DNA of 64,000 nt from Basidiobolus meristosporus CBS 931.73 (GCA_002104905.1 MCFE01000007.1:124001-188000), one strand, 5' to 3'. Counted from the stretch's first letter, positions 11,664 to 22,835 are shown. The notes: generated by a model not told the origin, from the sequence alone. Translations and numbers: made by a program.

Positions 11664-12350
11664 TCAGTGTCTTTTGATATCAGGCTTTGGTATAAACACC
11701 ACATTGTCACCCTCCCACACTGTGATAGGTTTTTCTGTGGGCTTTATTTTTGAGCACTGCTGTTGTGCTTCAAAGACTGTAGAGTGTTCCTCTGCTGTTA
11801 CATCTGGAAATGGCTCAATTCTTGGCTGTGACACTGAGCTACTTGAGTTCCTTCTTTGCAGCAAAGATGCTGCTTTCTCTACCGGGGATATTGATTGCTC
11901 TACATGTATTATCTGTTCATCCTGTTTCTGGACTACTTCCTGATTTCTCTGGGCCTTTGCATCTATCCTATTAGCCACTGCACCTAATTGCTTCTTTAAT
12001 GCTTCAGTATGAGCTGACAACATACTTGCTAATATGAGTTGTGGTGATGTTATCATGGCCATTTGCTGATCTTAAACTGATGGTACTGCATTTGCCACAT
12101 TCTCATCTGCCTGAGCATAACAGTCAGCTTGTGGCTCTGCAGAGTCTCTCAATTGCATACTTGACTGAGAGCCTGAGGAGTCTGCATTATTACCTTCAAT
12201 GGGCATACTGTCCACAGGGCCTTTTTTTGATGTAGCCCTGCTTGTTGCACTGAATGTCAAAGCAAGCTGTTGTCCAACCGTTCTTCTGTTGCTGTTGGTG
12301 GTGGGGTTTGGTTGAGAACCAGGCAACTTTGCTTTATTTTTTGGTGGCAT
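11664..12350 (-). pseudogene. Plavaka accessory protein, copy B, one in-frame stop
   Basis: A single frame starting MPPKNKAKLPG runs 229 codons and is interrupted only by TAA at 12,072-12,074. Copy A has a Glu codon there, so the ancestral frame was open. The N-terminal third is Ser/Thr/Asn-rich and looks disordered. The middle (QLILASMLSAHTEALKKQL) is likely helical or coiled coil. The end carries VWEGDNVVFIPKP. It is transcribed divergently from the transposase, from a shared gap of about 390 bp. No family was recognised. By position it may be an element-encoded DNA-binding or regulatory partner, but that is a guess. Confidence 0.5.
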
Positions 12351-12736
12351 ATATATGGAAGTGAGTCAAACCAAAGGGGAAATAGTGTTACATATACATG
12401 TGTATGTGGTGCCACAACTTTATTTATAATGCTTACTATGGCAGGTCATCATTGAATCTTACATCTATGTAGGTGCAATGTTTCAAATACAAGACTGTCT
12501 TGAGCTCACATGAGTATTGACCAAAAAGTGATATAATAGTGTTATGTTGTTGAAGGGCAAACTGTTTGCTCCATGTACAAGACTACTTTGACTCAATGCC
12601 GTAAGAGAAGAGAAGAGAAAAAAGACCATGTGGCTATTATGGCAAGCCTCTTAGCCATGAAGCATGCAGACAACATAGGAAGTATTACAAGGATCACAGC
12701 TGGTGTTTTGCTACCCAAGTCATATTTGACCAATCA

Positions 12737-14327
12737 TTGGTCACTACTGTACCAATATTATCTTGCTGGCCAGTTGATACTTCTATATTGGCACCTGGCC
12801 ATCTTTGTCACCTTGCGCAAACTGAGTCAGGTGAGTTTGTGACACCTTTTGGCTCATCTCAGCCTTCTGAATATGGCATACACAGTGATAGCTCTGACAA
12901 AGATGGTTCACTGATGGATTTTGAGCCTATCTCCCTTAACAACAGTACCATGTATGAGCCTGGTCAAATTCCTATATGCAATGAGACAACACCCATTGAA
13001 ACAAATGCCAAGGATGCTGTATGGAGCCAAGTGAGCCCAGTAATCCATCTACTGGTGAGTGATGTAAAGTTGTAGCTAGAGAAGTGGCATGTTTCCACTA
13101 ATACCAGTAATGGGGGCTTTGAAGATTTATTACTACTTCTTGCCAAAACCATGCCAGGATGCAACTTACCATGTACATGGTACAAGTGGACAACCATCAT
13201 GTGGGTGGCAACATATGATCTAGAGACTGTCCTGATTCCAGCATGTGTTAACAGTTGCATGGCATTCACATCCAAAAATGCTACCATTGCAACGTGCCTA
13301 ATTGTCAGGAATCCACCACCATTGAGGGAAAACATTGTTCACACTTCAGATTTATTCCGGTCATACCCCGTCTAAGGAAGCTGATGCAGTCCAACCAATA
13401 TTGCAAAGCTATACAGTACTGCACTCAGTGTCAATCAGGCGCAAACATATCCAATATATTTGATGGCAAACATTACAAACAGCTAAGAAGCAAGGGCTAC
13501 TTTGAAGGTATGTATGATCATGCCTTTGCATTAGCACTTGATGGATTCTCATTAAACAAGTACTCTACCAGCAAATCCTGCTGGCCGCTGATTGTCATCA
13601 ATCTCAATCTGCCACCCATCTTACGGTATCAGAGCAATAATCTGATAGTAGTCTCACTAGTATCTGGGCCTAAATCACCATCCAACCTGGATAGCTACCT
13701 GTATCCATTGCTGGATGAGCTTTGTATGCTTTCCAGTGGGATAATGGTAAATGGCCGTAATGTAAAAGCGCATATCATTATCTGCATTGGAGATACCCCA
13801 GCCATCAGCAAGATAGCAGGTTTTTCCAGGCACAATGGATGGTATTGCTGTCAAATGTGTGAGATCTAGGGGATTTACTCCATAACTCACAAACATTATT
13901 ATTACCCAAACACCAGCATTAAGAACACCATCTTTCCGCTGAGAGAATGTACAGTAGTAAGCATGCAATTGCAGCAAAGTTGGCAAGCTATAAACCATTG
14001 GCCAGAATATGGAATCAATTTGAAACCAGAGATACTTAAGATAGAGGGTATCTGTTGGAGCAAAAGCTTTCCACTGGGAACAATGCATTTGCTTTTCAAC
14101 AATATCCCTATACTGATGACTAACTTGTACATGGGGCATTTCAAGCTAAATGAGCCCTGCAGGATACCAGAGAAATTTGAAAAAATTGGCAAGATATTGC
14201 AGAGTATCTGCTACCCTAAGTACTTCTCACAGGCTCCAATTAATATTCATACACATATGCAACAATACAAATGCAAAGACTGGATGAACTGGATATGTAT
14301 TTATTCAAGTGGTGTTCTGAAGCCATT
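12737..14327 (+). pseudogene. Plavaka tnp2-type transposase, 5' and middle part, copy B
   Basis: The frame 13,255-13,869 carries the tnp2/Plavaka signature. It has a Cys/His cluster (CHIQKCYHCNVPNC), then RFIPVIPRLRKLM, NIFDGKHYKQLRSKGYF, ALALDGFSLNK, SCWPLIVINLNLPP and the core block GDTPAISKIAGFSRHNG followed by CCQMC. A TAG at 13,867 ends this frame; copy A has CTG in its place. The protein continues at 13,870-14,327 (IYSITHKHYYYPNTS ... QLQQSW). The earlier part, 12,737-13,150, is acidic and Ser-rich and in other frames. The Harbinger-like element then splits the gene. The intact enzyme would cut and rejoin the element's ends. Assignment is by motif order remembered for fungal Plavaka elements. 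Confidence 0.65.
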
Positions 14328-15068
14328 AGACTTGTTCCATTGTACCATGCCAGGGCGCGCGGCGCAATCCGTGGTTGTAAAGAACAATTGGGCACTATAT
14401 AGCTACCAGAAGGCAGGATTGTTCTTGGACAATTTTGCACTATGTGGGACAATCTTGCACACTATGGCATAATCTGACACAATGAGGTTGGCACAGATGA
14501 TTGCACCAACTTGTAATGTTTGCATCATGTGCGCAATTGGATACTGCTATTATGGCAGGTATAATCTGGTATTTGGATATGTTTCTTTAATGTAAATGGA
14601 AATAAATGCGTATCACACTATAAACTACACTGATACTTACCATTTTGGTGACCCTCACTCCAATTGGATGGAATCTCAATGGTTAATTGGTCCAAAAGTA
14701 TCCTGAAGCTGGCAGCCCCCTATTGGCTCATTGACTATTAAAAAAGCTACCTGATTTGCCATCAAATATCCCATTTTGCCCATTGAGCAAGTAAATCCCT
14801 GATCCTAGTAATTGGACAAGGTGTCATAGCTAGCACGCAAGCAATTGTGTAGGTGCAAAACAGATCCAATAGCTGCACTGGTATTACAGATGATGTATAT
14901 ATATGCAGGCTGTTTATTTATAGGGGTTCTGTCTCAAATGTGTGACAACCTTGATTATTACTCATATCAAAAATTTGATGATCACTAATTTGCAATGGCT
15001 CAATTTGGATTGCAAAAAAAATGGGTTGTTGGGATCATTACAAATTTTAGCAATTCAAAGCAATTGCA

Positions 15069-16300
15069 TCATCTTCTCCTGGGTTTTTTTCTCACAGAGA
15101 TTACTACTGAAGCATTTGGTAGTGACTCACTTTGCACAACTATACTACTTCCTGGCTGACTATCATCTTGGCTACTTGTGTATTTGTAGTCAGTATTTTG
15201 CCTCCTAGTTGATGAGTGCAATGCTGCAGCTTGGCCGCATGGAATTGCTCCAACTAAACCAGCTGAACCGGCCTGTAGTGCCACGTGCTGACGTGTTCTT
15301 TTACTTGCCAAGGGCTCCGGTGGTTGAGGCACTTCATGTTGGTCATCATTGGTCATTTCACCAGAAGTAACTTGCTGATGGTCAGGCAAAATGGCATGTG
15401 CAGGCACGCCTTGACACGTTGAGATGGCCCTTGGCTGAGTTTGATGTGATGCTGCATGTTGATGCAACTTGGTCTGCTCCAATGGACTCATGTCTAAATG
15501 AGCAGTTTGGCAAGTTCTTGTAGTTTTGCTCTGAAGCACGTGCATTGACTCAATGCGGGGCATTCTGGTAATGGGTGTTGGCATGGTCTGGACTGACGTG
15601 CACCGGTGCGCTGTGGTTGCAAGAGATGGTAAGGAATCCAGCAAGGCATGCTGGTGCAATCTGGACAATGTTGCTTGCGGTCTGTATTCTTCCTCCTGAT
15701 GCTCACCATCTGATTCCTCAAGGTATTCACTTACCCTCTGTCTGATACTTTGGAGCTGTTGCCTGGATGAGTCCTGTGTATATTGCTCTTGGAAGCCACT
15801 TAGCTCTACTAATGTATCACGTAGTACATTAGTCATTTGAGGCAAAAACTCATTCAAAATCTCTTTGGTTCCCAAAGTTGAGGCACAAACAGACGCATCT
15901 GGCCCATACTGTGCAAATTGCACGCAAAATTGTTCCTGCGCAGCTTCTTTGTCAAATCCTCTCACTCTCAGCTCATTCTTATTTCAATACTTGTCTTGTT
16001 ATGTATCTTCTTACATATATTGGCTGGCATCTTGATGTAGAACTCATGCCACAGCTTTCTACTCAAATTCTTCCATCTTTGTCAACTCTCTGAGGTATCT
16101 AGTTCTGCTAGATTTATCTGTAGTGCCCAAATATCTGTATGAAGGCTCATCATAGACACTTGGGCCATACTAAAATCATTTGGCAAGAACTCAAACAGAT
16201 CCAACATTGACTTTTCTGGTCTGGACCGCGCTTGTGAGCTGGGGGATGGGTTTTGTCTGGGTTGTACTAAAGATGAGTTGAGGCTTGGTACGGGGACCAT
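15069..16300 (-). pseudogene. Harbinger accessory protein, Myb-like N-terminus, frame-broken
   Basis: Two open frames on the minus strand, 16,082-16,300 (72 residues) and 15,069-15,965 (298 residues), are joined by about 120 bp. There a third frame reads RWKNLSRKLWHEFYIKMP, a pattern typical of the Myb/SANT-like helix in Harbinger accessory proteins. The downstream part is Gln/His/Ser-rich, then ends with a basic tail (RKKPRRR) that could be a nuclear signal. Harbinger transposases generally need a Myb-like partner for nuclear import and end binding. That role is inferred here. Either introns or frameshifts separate the parts; splice sites could not be settled. Confidence 0.5.
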
Positions 16301-16658
16301 AGCAACAGATTTGGATACTTATACAGCAGTATATTGGCATCAACCTGGTCTTATATGAAATATATATGAAAGCTAATGTATTGTTGAATTTTCCATATAT
16401 TATGCATGATGCATCTTGGATTGCATTGACATGGATCAGATCACATCAATTGTAGATTTCCTATTTGATTATAGACCTATGATTAAAGCATCAATAGAGG
16501 TACCAAGGCATTGTTTGCAGATGATTTTTGCGACATAATGATGGGATACATTGCAATTGATAGAGATTTAACCATAATGCATTAAAAATCAGATAAATAA
16601 CGCAGACCATGCCAAATTGATTCAAACCACCTCCATACAATCATCCACCAATATTAAT

Positions 16659-17543
16659 ATGACTTGCTCATCTGAATGGTCTTTTCTCATCAATCCCATC
16701 ACTACCCCTGGATTTCCTTTTGACACACTAGAGGAGATCTATTCCAAGTACTGTGGGCCATCAACCCCAATCTACTCAAAGAGATCCCTTGTTAAGCTTC
16801 TCTGCTATGACAAGAACTATTGCCCTACAAGGTTTCATCCCACCATCCATGGCAACAAAAGTCCTAGAAGCTTTCATTTGCAGCTGACAGCAATGGAGAA
16901 CCACCTTGCAGAGGGTATGAATGACTTAGAGCAAGCTTGGAATACTAGGCTCAGAAGCTCCAATAGACTTCCATATCCAAGAGTGTTCAGTAACAGGTTC
17001 CATATCAGGAGTATTTTGGATAACTTCCCAGTGAGGATTAACAGACCTTCTAGAGGGCAGAGGCACTTTTATTCTGGCAAGTACAAGGCACACTGTGTGA
17101 AGTTTCAAGCACTGTCTGACATTGAGGGTAACATCATCTGGTTTAGTGGGCCATTTGCTGGAAGTAGGCATGACAAAGCACTCTGGGTAGAGAATCATCC
17201 TGAATTCAGTAGAGGGAAGAAATGTATGGCAGACTTAGCCTATATAGGAGAGGATTGTCACAGATTAGGATGTATTACAGCTTATAGGAAGCCAAGGAAT
17301 GGTGTGCTTAGCAGGAAGCAGAAGCTCTACAATGAGATATTTAATCATTTCAGAGTGAGGGTAGAGCACACATTTGGATATCTGAAGAGATTCAGCATAT
17401 TGGCAGGTAAATACAGAGGAAAGTCATATATAGGAGAAAACAGCAGAATAGGTAAAATAGTTAAGATACTTATTAATGCACAGTATGTTCATACAAGAAG
17501 ACATCCACTGAGAGAAATGTGTCTGGAGCATTATGAAGAGTAA
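16659..17543 (+). CDS. PIF/Harbinger-type DDE transposase
   Basis: An open frame of 294 residues from the first ATG; it is also open for 14 codons upstream, so a 5' exon is possible. The DDE_4-type core is in order: an Asp in LDNFPVRINRP, the YSGKYKAHCVKFQ block, GPFAGSRHDKALW, the second Asp in MADLAYIGED, and the Glu in RVRVEHTFGYLKRF, followed by AGKYRGKSY. No internal stop was seen, unlike every other transposon gene in the window, so the catalytic core may still be functional. The enzyme would act in the nucleus on the AGACTTGTTC terminal repeats. Related MITE ends at 7,394-7,604 are plausible substrates. Confidence 0.85.
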   Translation: MTCSSEWSFLINPITTPGFPFDTLEEIYSKYCGPSTPIYSKRSLVKLLCYDKNYCPTRFHPTIHGNKSPRSFHLQLTAMENHLAEGMNDLEQAWNTRLRSSNRLPYPRVFSNRFHIRSILDNFPVRINRPSRGQRHFYSGKYKAHCVKFQALSDIEGNIIWFSGPFAGSRHDKALWVENHPEFSRGKKCMADLAYIGEDCHRLGCITAYRKPRNGVLSRKQKLYNEIFNHFRVRVEHTFGYLKRFSILAGKYRGKSYIGENSRIGKIVKILINAQYVHTRRHPLREMCLEHYEE

Positions 17544-17640
17544 ATAAAGCAAGGAAAGCACTATTCTGAGCAACATAAGTAAGATTAAGTAAAATTACCA
17601 GTAACTGTATCATACCACTGGCATCATGGTAGAAATTATA

Positions 17641-18336
17641 GTGCCACATTGAGCCATGAGTGCCAAATGATGCCATAGTGTGCCAGGGAGGCCAAGTGAG
17701 CCTACACTTGGCCACAGAGTGTGCAGCACAGCTCTGCATCTTCATGCAAAGCAGCCCCTGTGTTTCACTCATTGTGATGGGGAAAATCCATATTTTGACC
17801 TTTTTTTTTAGGTAAATGTTGTACAGGATGTGCAAGTGCACAAAAGGATTGAAGATATGCATCTGGTACTCAATACCCATGGCACTCTGAATCTAGCTCC
17901 TGTGGCTTGTAGCATGTCACAAAAATGCATGGCACTATCTTTGTCCACTGGTATTATTTGGCACTATAAGTGCTTTGTATTGATCTTACTTTAGGGCTAA
18001 TATTTAAATATAGTGCTGGATAGTACCAGAGGACCAAGATAGTGCCAAGCACTTTTATGACATGTTACAAGCCACAGGAGCTAGATTCAGAGTGCCATGG
18101 GTAGTGAGTACCAGATGTATATCTTCAATCCTTTAGTGTTCTTAAGCATTGTGCACAATATTGATGCACAAAAAAACGTCAAAAAATGGATTTTCTCCTG
18201 CATCATAGGTGAAACACAGGGGCTGCTTTGCATGAAGATGCAGATCTATGTTTCACACTCTGTGGCCAAGTATAGGCTCACTTGGCCTCTCTGGCACACA
18301 ATGGCATCATTTGGCACTCATGGCACAATGTGGCAC
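17641..18336. repeat. Long inverted repeat (foldback) at the right end of the Harbinger-like element
   Basis: The left arm starts gtgccacattgagccatgag at 17,641 and runs to about 17,980. The right arm ends with the inverse complement near 18,336 (catggcacaatgtggcac). Both arms encode the same peptide in opposite directions: ETQGLLCMKMQ appears on the minus strand near 17,740 and on the plus strand near 18,220. The arms are each about 300-340 bp, with a loop of roughly 50-80 bp rich in TGGCAC units. TA lies just outside both ends, so it may be a separate nested foldback element rather than an original part of the transposon. Confidence 0.75.
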
Positions 18337-18358
18337 TATCCAACAGAACAAGTCTATT

Positions 18359-19280
18359 CCTACCAAGAGTACATTGGAAGCATTGGGAGTCAAATGTGAA
18401 CATTGTAGGAATATTTATCCAGAAGCAGATCACCAATGCCAACTTAACACATCTACAGCTGTTGTGTGAGGAGTTTGTGACAGGATTTGAGCTGCTATAC
18501 TACAAACATAAAGCTGAATGCGTAGATCTCTGCCACTAATGTATCCATTCTCTACTCCATCTTGCACGGTGTGTGGAGAATACTGGGCCTTGCTTCACCT
18601 TTTGGGAGTTTCCTATGGAGCAGATGTGTGGGGAGATAGGAAGACAAGTCAATTTGCAGGTACTACCATATCCCAATCTCATCAAGAATATTACCTTCAA
18701 GTCCATCATGGATGTGATGAGTTGGCACATGGAGGACAGCCAGAAAGAGTTGAAAATACTCAGGACAAATGTGCACATGGAGACACCTATTCCTATGGCA
18801 TTAAGAAGCTAAGCAGCCCCAATGAGTGGGTAATCAGTTAAGTAATGCATAGTTGGGTTGGGTGCAACATGCAACTAATTTTTATCAGGAAAACTCCACC
18901 AGGATATGCCGGATCTCTTGTGGTCACAAGCCAACTTCTACACCATTCCATACGGAATTCACACAAACCAAAGCCAGAGTGCACCTATAAGGGGGACTAG
19001 AATCCAGCAGGGAGAAGGAATATATTGGCTAAATATCAAGAAGTTCTTTGCCAATATTCAGGAGGTATTCATGGCAGAAGTGGCAACAACCAAGCATATG
19101 TTTGCAAGATGTATATGCTACCAGCAGTACAAGGTATATGGCAACTTTGCAAGTATCACACTAAAAAGCTGTAAAGCTGAGGTGATAGAAGTATGTCATT
19201 TGTGGCAGGTGTGCATGTTTGTAGAGGTTAGTATGCAGGAGACCATAGTTTTTTTTGATGCCATCAGAGTCTTGCTGTAA
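18359..19280 (+). pseudogene. Plavaka transposase, 3' part, copy B
   Basis: This continues the copy B transposase after the inserted element and aligns with copy A at 9,283-9,955. Three frames share it (for example 18,518-18,841 and 18,906-19,280). The last, 124 residues, includes ARCICYQQYKVYGNFASITLKSC and runs to a stop at 19,278-19,280. The stops at 18,538 and 18,841 suggest frameshifts or lost splicing. This C-terminal region has no domain I recognise and is absent from copy A beyond 9,960. Confidence 0.5.
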
Positions 19281-19282
19281 GG

Positions 19283-19490
19283 CCGTCAAAATACTGTCAA
19301 GTTTCTTGCCATAAAAGGCAATTGGAAGTCCTGGCTGACTGGATCCACTTAAAATATTAATAGTGTGCTGAAAGACCGCAACAATACCATGCAAATATTG
19401 TCACAGCACCAATTAAAAATTGTCAAGTTTTATCCCTTTATTTGGCTGTAGATTTGCAAAACACCGTCATGATCTTGTTATAAGATTGTC
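19283..19490. repeat. Subterminal GTCA-core repeats of Plavaka copy B
   Basis: Six short units of the form (C/T)(C/T)GTCA or TTGTCA occur in 210 bp, near 19,283, 19,294, 19,398, 19,419, 19,464 and 19,485. Similar CTGTCA units occur near 9,978-9,993 at the corresponding end of copy A. Short repeated motifs near the ends are typical transposase-binding sites of CACTA-type elements. The binding role is inference. Confidence 0.4.
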
Positions 19491-19520
19491 AGGAGGGTCA
19501 CTAATTCCAAGCTGCTGCTA

Positions 19521-20599
19521 TTATGATGGTCTCTGAACAGGATCTTGACAGATGATCTGGATTGGATCCACTTGCGGGACCAAATTTTTTTTCATAGGGT
19601 TAGTCTCTTCCAATGTTGCCTGGTTATTGGCAGCTATAATAAGATCATCTACATATAGAGCTAATAGAACTGGATTTGCTCTATCTGGCTTATAGTATAT
19701 ACCATAGTCAGCATTACTCCTTTTGAAACTCAAAGATTCCAAATAAGAATCTAACTTGCAATTCCAGGCTCTTGGTGATTGTTTGAGACCATATAGAGAC
19801 TTTTTAAGCTTGCAGACCAAATGGGGGTTATCTTGGTCAGCAAACCCGTCAGGCTGGTCCATAGACACATCCTCATCAAGTTCTTGATTCAAAAATGGAG
19901 TATTTACATCCATTGATGAATAAAAAACTTTTATTTGGCTGCAATAGCCAAAATTGATTTAATGGAATTAAACTTGGCTACCAATGCAAAGGTCTCAGTA
20001 TAGTCAGGTCATTTTGTTTGAGAGTATCCTTTGGCCACAAATCTTGCTTTGTATCTTTCAACTGTACCATCAGTCTTGTATTTTGTCTTGAAGACCCATC
20101 TGCATCCAATTGATTTTTAGTTGATTGGTAATTTGACTAAGTCCCAAGTTTGATTTTCTATGAGGGCCTGATATTCCTCAGTCATTGCTGATCTCCAAAA
20201 CTTTGTCTGAGGACTATTTAGAGCCTCTTTTACAGACTGGGGCTCATTGATATGCACTGAATAGGCATGGGCTAAGTTTGTACCCTCATTGATATAGTGA
20301 TTTGGGCTTTCTCTTGTCCAATTGGATCTCCGGGCACTTGATACTGGAATGATTACTTCTGGGATATTCATGGGCACTGCTTCAGGCTGAACTACAGTTG
20401 TAGAGTCCTCTGGAGTGAAAAACTTCTCATTGTTTTTCTCTGATTCAATACAACTTGAGATCAGATTTTTGTCATCATCTGATGTCATTTTTTGAGAAAA
20501 TTTTGAGTTTTCATCAATCAACACATCCCTGGACTTGATTAGCTTCTTTTCTTTGGTACAGTAGAGTCTGTATACTTTACTCTCATTGCAGTAACCCAA
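19521..20599 (-). pseudogene. Copia reverse transcriptase, truncated
   Basis: The frame 20,117-20,599 is the region between integrase and polymerase (STEEYQALIENQTWDLV-type block: TEEYQALIENQTWDLVKLP). The frame 19,521-19,913 begins MDVNTPFLNQELDEDV and includes LYGLKQSPRAWN and the active-site box YVDDL, intact. Homology stops about 15 residues after that box, at the truncation near 19,600, and the last residues are unrelated. A region of about 200 bp between the two frames (19,914-20,116) contains further polymerase sequence with a stop. Confidence 0.85.
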
Positions 20600-22835
20600 A
20601 AATAAGAATTTTACACTTTTTGGCTTAAATTTTGACTGATTTCCAGGCGGTGTCTTGGCATAATCTGTACACCCAAATATTTTTAGATGTACTGCACTTG
20701 GTCTGTATCCATGCTATGCTTCAAATGGAGTAGAATCACCAAGTATTCTTTTATAACTCCTATTTCTAAGGTATACAGCAGTGGCAACTGATTCCACCCA
20801 AAAATCATTGGATAATATTTGATCATGGATCATATATCTTGCCATATCAATTATTGATCTGTTAGCATGTTCTGCTACTCAATTTTGCTGTGGGGAGTAT
20901 GGTACAGTAGTCTCTTGCTTTATCCCATGAATTTTGCAGAAGTGGATGAAGAGTTTTGAGGTATATTCTCTACCATTGTCAGAGCATATTTTCTTGATTT
21001 TTTCACCAGTTTCTCTCTCTACCATGGCTTTAAGCTCCCTGAGCTTAGACAGAGCTTTGTCCTTTCTCTGCATGAAGTAAACCCACATGTATCTTGTATA
21101 ATCATCAATAAAAGTGATTAAATACTTCATCCCACCTAAGGATAAATTTTGCATAGGTCCACACAGATCTGAGTGAATTAGATCTAATATTTTCTTAGTT
21201 TTGATTAACCCAGAGCTCTTTAACAGTTGTCTGGCTTGTTTTCCATATAGGCAGGCTTCACAGTGCTCCAAACTAGCTGGGGATCAATTTTTACTTCAGA
21301 AATTAGCTGATCTTTGATTATTGTGCACAAACAATCAAAATTGATGTGCCCAAATCTCCTGTGCCAAAGCATTAGTGTTTCTTCATTTAAGTTACTTATA
21401 TTGGCTTCCAAATATGATGGAATATAAGTCAACTTGTGTAGATTCTGATTTCTGATACCCAAAGCAATATGGGCACCATTTTGATCAGTGATCTTTCATC
21501 CAGAATTGTCAAAGTTGAAACTGAGTCCTTCTGCAGTGGCCTTGCTTACAGATAGTAGGTTCTTGGCTATTTCTGGTACATAGAATACTTCTTTAAAGGT
21601 CAGTGTATGGCTTCCTTCACTGCTTCTTAGGTCAACTTGGATAGTTCCTTCTCCCACTGCATCAAGTGTTCTATTTTCACCCATGAAAACCTTCTTAATT
21701 AGAATTTCTTGATATTGTGTAAAAAGTTCTTTTTGGTGTGTAAGGTGTTGAGATGCTCCAGAGTCAATATACCACGTCTGAGAATCCTTGTTTTTGGTCA
21801 TATTTAGTGCTGATATGAATAGTCTATCTTCAGTTGTTGCAGCATTTCCATTTTCAGTCTTTTTCTGCTGACTATCTTTCTTTTTGAAGCACTGGTCTGG
21901 TGTGTGTCCTTTCCTTTTGCAGTAGTTACAAAATAGGTTGCTGTTGCCTTTGTAGGGTTTTGGGTACCTCCTTTGTTGGTTATCATTGCTTATTAAAGCA
22001 TTTCTTCTTCCTTCTTATTGGCGCTTGATTTTCTTAATTCTTCATCCAGGAGCCTTCCATATATGTAATTTAAGGTCAAATCTTCAGTTCTGGACTCTAG
22101 GGCTGATACAAGGCCCTGAAACGTGTCTGTCAGGCTGTTCAGGATGGTAACTATCACATCCTCATCAGTAGTTGGTACACCCACAGATTCCATTTCATCT
22201 ACCAGCAGGGTAATTCTGTTATTAGATTTTTCATTTCTTCTCCTGGCCGCATCTTTGTAGTAAAGAATTTCCATCTCAGATACATTTTCTTAGCAGCTGA
22301 ACATGACTGGTAGGTATCTTCTAATGCCTTCCAAGCATTATTTGCTGTTTTTGCTCTTGAGCATTGAATTAGCAATTTGTCCTTAACATTAAGGCATATG
22401 CAGTTAAAGGCACTTTGTTCTTTCTTCTGGTACTTTAAGGCTTCCTCTCCCACATTTTTAGGAGGGCATTCTTCTCCCATGACAATATCCCAAATGTCTC
22501 TTTCTTGTAGCAGCATCTTCATCTTCAATTTCCACACTTGGTAGTTAGATCCATACAACTTTTCAGCAGAGGGAAAAATTCCAGTAATAGCAGTAGTAGA
22601 CATTGCAGAGAGTGACAGCTTGGGGCTTATAACCTGTTGTAAGAGTCTTGGAGATATTGGAAGTGATTGGGAGCAAAAGTAGATTATGTGGTTCTCACTT
22701 AATGATTTATTGAATGTAAAAGTAGTATTTATACTTTTACATGGTCTTGGTATTACAAACATGTAGAATAGATTAAGGAAGGTCTCAAGAACATGTGTGC
22801 AATGTTTGGGGTTGTTTGGACAACTTTGAGAATTT
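19600..22835 (-). mobile_element. Ty1/copia retrotransposon C1, truncated at both ends
   Basis: On the minus strand this holds the remaining inner part of a 5' LTR (22,635-22,835), then gag (from ATG at 22,603), protease, integrase and the start of reverse transcriptase, the order that defines Ty1/copia. The sequence after LTR position 22,635 on the minus strand (GGTTATAAGCCCC) is the candidate primer site. The element breaks off inside reverse transcriptase near 19,600; RNase H and the 3' LTR are missing. The outer LTR half is also missing, replaced by gag sequence of element C2 at 22,836. Confidence 0.88.
20879..22603 (-). pseudogene. Copia Gag-protease-integrase remnant
   Basis: Gag starts at 22,603 (MSTTAITGIF). 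It carries the Ty1/copia Gag core (YQVWKLKMKMLL, NAWKALEDTY) and breaks by frameshift near 22,200-22,270. A CCHC knuckle (CNYCKRKGHTPDQC) lies near 21,900, split between frames. Protease: WYIDSGASQHLT near 21,760. Integrase core 20,879-21,271: LIHSDLCGPM, DDYTRYMWVYFM and CSDNGREY supply the first two acidic residues. The frame ends in TGA right after PYSPQQN, where related elements have Gly; the catalytic Glu (VAEHANRS) follows in frame, so that is a single nonsense change. The product would be inactive. Confidence 0.85.

Larger units (their letters stand above)
14328..18355. mobile_element. PIF/Harbinger-like DNA transposon, 4,028 bp, inserted in Plavaka copy B
   Basis: The left end reads AGACTTGTTCCATTGTACC, and the right end read inward on the minus strand is AGACTTGTTCTGTTGGA. 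It is flanked by a perfect ATT duplication (14,325-14,327 and 18,356-18,358). The empty site is preserved in copy A (gaagccattccttccag, near 9,268-9,290). Inside are a DDE_4-type transposase on the plus strand and a divergent minus-strand ORF with Myb-like sequence upstream of it, the two-gene plan of PIF/Harbinger elements. The 3-bp duplication also fits that superfamily. The right end includes a long inverted repeat (17,641-18,336). Confidence 0.88.
10794..19500 (+). mobile_element. Plavaka-like (tnp2, CACTA-type) DNA transposon, copy B, interrupted
   Basis: The fuller of the two copies. It has a minus-strand accessory ORF (11,248-12,350), a plus-strand tnp2-type transposase (about 12,740-14,327, continuing at 18,359-19,280) and subterminal GTCA-core repeats (19,283-19,490). 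A Harbinger-like element occupies 14,328-18,355. Removing it and one ATT restores continuity with copy A at 9,268-9,290. Both reading frames contain premature stops that copy A lacks at the same codon (TAG at 13,867 versus CTG; TAA at 12,072 versus GAG on the minus strand). The start coordinate is simply where copy A begins in this window; the true end may lie up to several hundred bases to the left. Confidence 0.7.

Noticed and set aside
17473-17880. Minus-strand ORF at the end of the Harbinger transposase
   Set aside because: It is one arm of the foldback repeat read on the reverse strand. The same peptide appears on the plus strand at 18,097-18,399.
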